NCBI GenBank assembly: GCA_018367495.1
Contig: JAGZGB010000039.1
Span: forward strand, 1-15,989
DNA length: 15,989 bases
Source: Veillonella sp.
Lineage (GTDB): Bacteria; Bacillota_C; Negativicutes; Veillonellales; Veillonellaceae
Direction of reading: 5' to 3'
The notes beneath the pieces are model-generated. The model saw only the letters and a list, made by a program, of their open reading frames with translations, was not told the DNA's origin and made no database searches. Shown piece by piece: positions 15,701 to 15,989 of the stretch; position 1 is the first letter of the stretch; the number at the start of each line of letters is the position of its first letter. Made by a program: the position numbers and the translations under genes.

Positions 15701-15989
15701 ACAGTTGTAAGTCCATTTTCACCTTTGATATTAAATTTCACATTATCTGAGCTCAAAGACTTCTCAGTTGTAGTACCTGTATTACCACCTAAAGAGATTG
15801 TACGAGCAATAGCTGCTGTATTTTTATCAATATTCCCTTTATTTGTAGCAATATCATTTGTATTTTTAGTGATGTTATCTTTATTTGCGACTACTTGATC
15901 ATCAACTTTTTTCAATTGATCTTCAGTTGCTGCACGACCAGATACTGGTTGTGTTTGACCTGGAACCCAATCTGTATTAGTCAAGCCAG
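12733..15989 (-). CDS. Trimeric autotransporter adhesin (YadA/Hia type), N-terminus cut by window edge
   Basis: Type Vc secreted surface adhesin; three chains form a fibre and one 12-stranded outer-membrane barrel. The frame is open to the right edge, so at least 1085 codons are seen and the signal peptide and head are missing. The TTG near 15984 is an internal Leu of the repeated GLTNT motif, not a start. Four modules each run GLTNTxWVPGQTQ, GRAATEDQL, stalk heptads, ISLGG, a beta-rich VKFNIKGENGLTT segment, and DLSNLTPAG...AWNV ending VTAPKV-like. The last module continues into a Trp-ring/GIN-like GDTVKFQAGDNLEV. Next come VDGLNNGGNQIHGV, the neck TDAVNVGQLK and the anchor GAHAAAMAALKPIQYDP to AGVTHKFG. 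A 71-residue tail follows, whereas family members normally end at the last strand. Likely role: attachment, coaggregation or biofilm. Confidence 0.94.
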   Translation of the reverse strand, partial: GLTNTDWVPGQTQPVSGRAATEDQLKKVDDQVVANKDNITKNTNDIATNKGNIDKNTAAIARTISLGGNTGTTTEKSLSSDNVKFNIKGENGLTTVANGEDVTVKLDTDTKGKIDNAADKDLSNLTPAGEQQVKDLAAWNVVANGNTAEKVLGGNTVKFINGDNILITQSGRDFTIATSKDVTFNTVTANDTITAPKVKATNGVETPQVTGLTNTIWVPGQTQPVSGRAATEDQLKAVDDQVAENKANIADNKDKITKNTADIADNKDKITKNTGDIAANKADIAKNKDNIDKNTTAIARKISLGGNTGSTDEKSLSTGDVKFNVKGENGLTTVATGEDVTVKIDDATKAKIDNAADKDLSNLTPAGKQQVKDLAAWNVVANNGTAEKVQGGDTVKFIDGDNVSITQNGKEFTIATKKDVTFDNVTVNQKITAPEVSGLTNTTWVPGQTQAVSGRAATEDQLKAVDDQVAANKGNIAANKDAINKNAGDIATNKAQIDTNTAAIARKIYLGSDNGDTTKKSLSTDDVKFNIKGQNGIVTEANGDDVTVKLDDATKNQIDNAATRDLNNLTPAGEQKVKDLSAWNVVANGNAAEKVEGGNTVKFIDGKNISITQNGKDFTIATNKDVTFDTVTANDTITAPKVKATNGVETPQVTGLTNTTWVPGQTQPVSGRAATEDQLKQVDDQVAANKDNITKNAGDIATNKAQIDTNTAAIARKISLGGNTGSTDEKSLSTDNVKFNIKGDNGLTTVANGEDVTVKIDDATKAKIDNAGNQDLSNLTDAGKQQVKDLSAWNVTAAGGTVEKVQGGDTVKFQAGDNLEVKQDKTTFTYSLAKDLKGLNSVTVGDENGESTKITPAGTTVKDAAGNSTTVNGAGMTITPANTAASPVSLTVDGLNNGGNQIHGVAPGTADTDAVNVGQLKNTQAGLQEAINRVGVETQRVGAHAAAMAALKPIQYDPLEPTQIMAGIGNYRGETAGAIGIAHYKTEDTMFNIGVTLGSNHNMINAGVTHKFGGSRERKDAIPERYKAGPISSIYVMQDEVTQLRSENEQQKSKLDEQQLKLDQQQSEINDLKAMVNQLLTKIS
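12736..12948 (-). other. 71-residue extension after the anchor barrel, predicted coiled coil
   Basis: After the last barrel strand the chain continues with GSRERKDAIPERYKAGPISS, then VMQDEVTQLRSENEQQKSK and a Gln/Lys/Leu-rich repeat (KLDEQQLKLDQQQSEINDL) ending in LLTKIS. Leu, Val and Ile at heptad spacing suggest a trimeric coiled coil. By barrel topology it should lie in the periplasm. Confidence 0.8.
12949..13152 (-). other. Adhesin membrane anchor (YadA-like barrel domain)
   Basis: Residues GAHAAAMAALKPIQYDP through AGVTHKFG hold a helix and four amphipathic strands (IMAGIGNYRG, AGAIGIAHYK, TMFNIGVTLG, NMINAGVTHKFG), the pattern of the family anchor that forms one third of the trimeric barrel. 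The strand-final Phe is followed by more protein rather than by a stop codon. Confidence 0.9.
13495..14025 (-). repeat. Adhesin module 4, truncated, leading to the anchor
   Basis: About 177 residues from GLTNTTW with four heptads. It follows the other modules up to SAWNV, then diverges into a GGDTVKFQAGDNLEV segment typical of the last Trp-ring/GIN unit before the neck. Confidence 0.8.
14026..14676 (-). repeat. Adhesin module 3
   Basis: A 217-residue module from GLTNTTW to TPQVT with five stalk heptads. Its heptad DNA shares a 42-base identical stretch with module 4 (for example 13841-13882 and 14471-14512), a sign of recent exchange or duplication. Confidence 0.85.
14677..15357 (-). repeat. 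Adhesin module 2, with lengthened stalk
   Basis: A 227-residue module from GLTNTIW to APEVS. It has eight stalk heptads instead of four or five, and its end lacks the KATNGVETPQVT linker found in modules 1 and 3, being joined by a short EVS. Confidence 0.85.
15166..15249 (-). repeat. 42-bp tandem repeat encoding extra stalk heptads
   Basis: Two adjacent 42-base units (15166-15207, 15208-15249) match at 37 positions. Each encodes 14 residues, two coiled-coil heptads (NIADNKDKITKNT-like). This duplication accounts for part of the longer stalk of module 2. Confidence 0.85.
15358..15987 (-). repeat. Adhesin module 1
   Basis: A 210-residue module from GLTNTDW to TPQVT, with four stalk heptads (Ile every seventh residue up to TAAIAR) and the linker KVKATNGVETPQVT at its end. 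Its beginning coincides with the window edge. Confidence 0.85.

Noticed and set aside
15982..15984. TTG as a start codon for the adhesin
   Set aside because: It is the Leu of the GLTNT motif that occurs at every module boundary, and the frame is open to the window edge.
13495..15987. CRISPR-like or satellite array
   Set aside because: The repeats are in-frame coding modules of over 600 bases with matching protein motifs, not short repeats with unique spacers.

Overview
The window looks like chromosomal DNA from a low-GC, outer-membrane-bearing Firmicute, most likely Veillonella or another Negativicute. Three things point there: Firmicute-style gene signals (strong AGGAG/GAGG ribosome binding sites, compact T-tailed terminators) and an HPr with a regulatory Ser46; a trimeric autotransporter adhesin, which needs a diderm envelope; and a Firmicute-type fused fructose IIABC permease. 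The genus is inferred from these traits together, not from a database match.

Left part (1-3570). The 5' two thirds or more of argG (arginine biosynthesis) runs off the left edge on the minus strand, behind a leader with a clear promoter. Next on the minus strand are an unrecognised 233-residue protein with a TTG start and a GT51 peptidoglycan glycosyltransferase, each with its own terminator. An AT-rich divergent region of about 350 bases separates the glycosyltransferase from a plus-strand CsoR-type metal-sensing repressor.

Middle (3660-11350). ptsH (HPr) and ptsI (Enzyme I) lie on the minus strand, with ptsI upstream of ptsH, the reverse of the usual order; ptsH appears to have its own promoter. 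Divergent from ptsI is a plus-strand run dapF - NhaC-family antiporter - fruK - fruA, closed by a perfect 16-bp bidirectional terminator. Together these genes encode a whole fructose phosphorelay: PEP to Enzyme I (His190) to HPr (His15) to FruA IIA (His67) to IIB (Cys202) to fructose-1-phosphate, then FruK to fructose-1,6-bisphosphate. dapF (lysine/peptidoglycan) and the antiporter share the transcript direction. No fru regulator is present.

Right part (11359-15989). On the minus strand, two adjacent genes encode small secreted proteins that look like diverged paralogues. Upstream of them is the 3' portion (at least 1085 codons) of a large trimeric autotransporter adhesin. It has four repeat modules with different numbers of stalk heptads, a neck, a YadA-like membrane anchor and an unusual 71-residue tail after the anchor that looks like coiled coil.

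The best candidates for something little described are the post-anchor tail, the secreted paralogue pair beside the adhesin, and a dapF leader whose hairpin arm can alternatively pair with the ribosome binding site. No RNA genes, CRISPR arrays or insertion sequences were seen.
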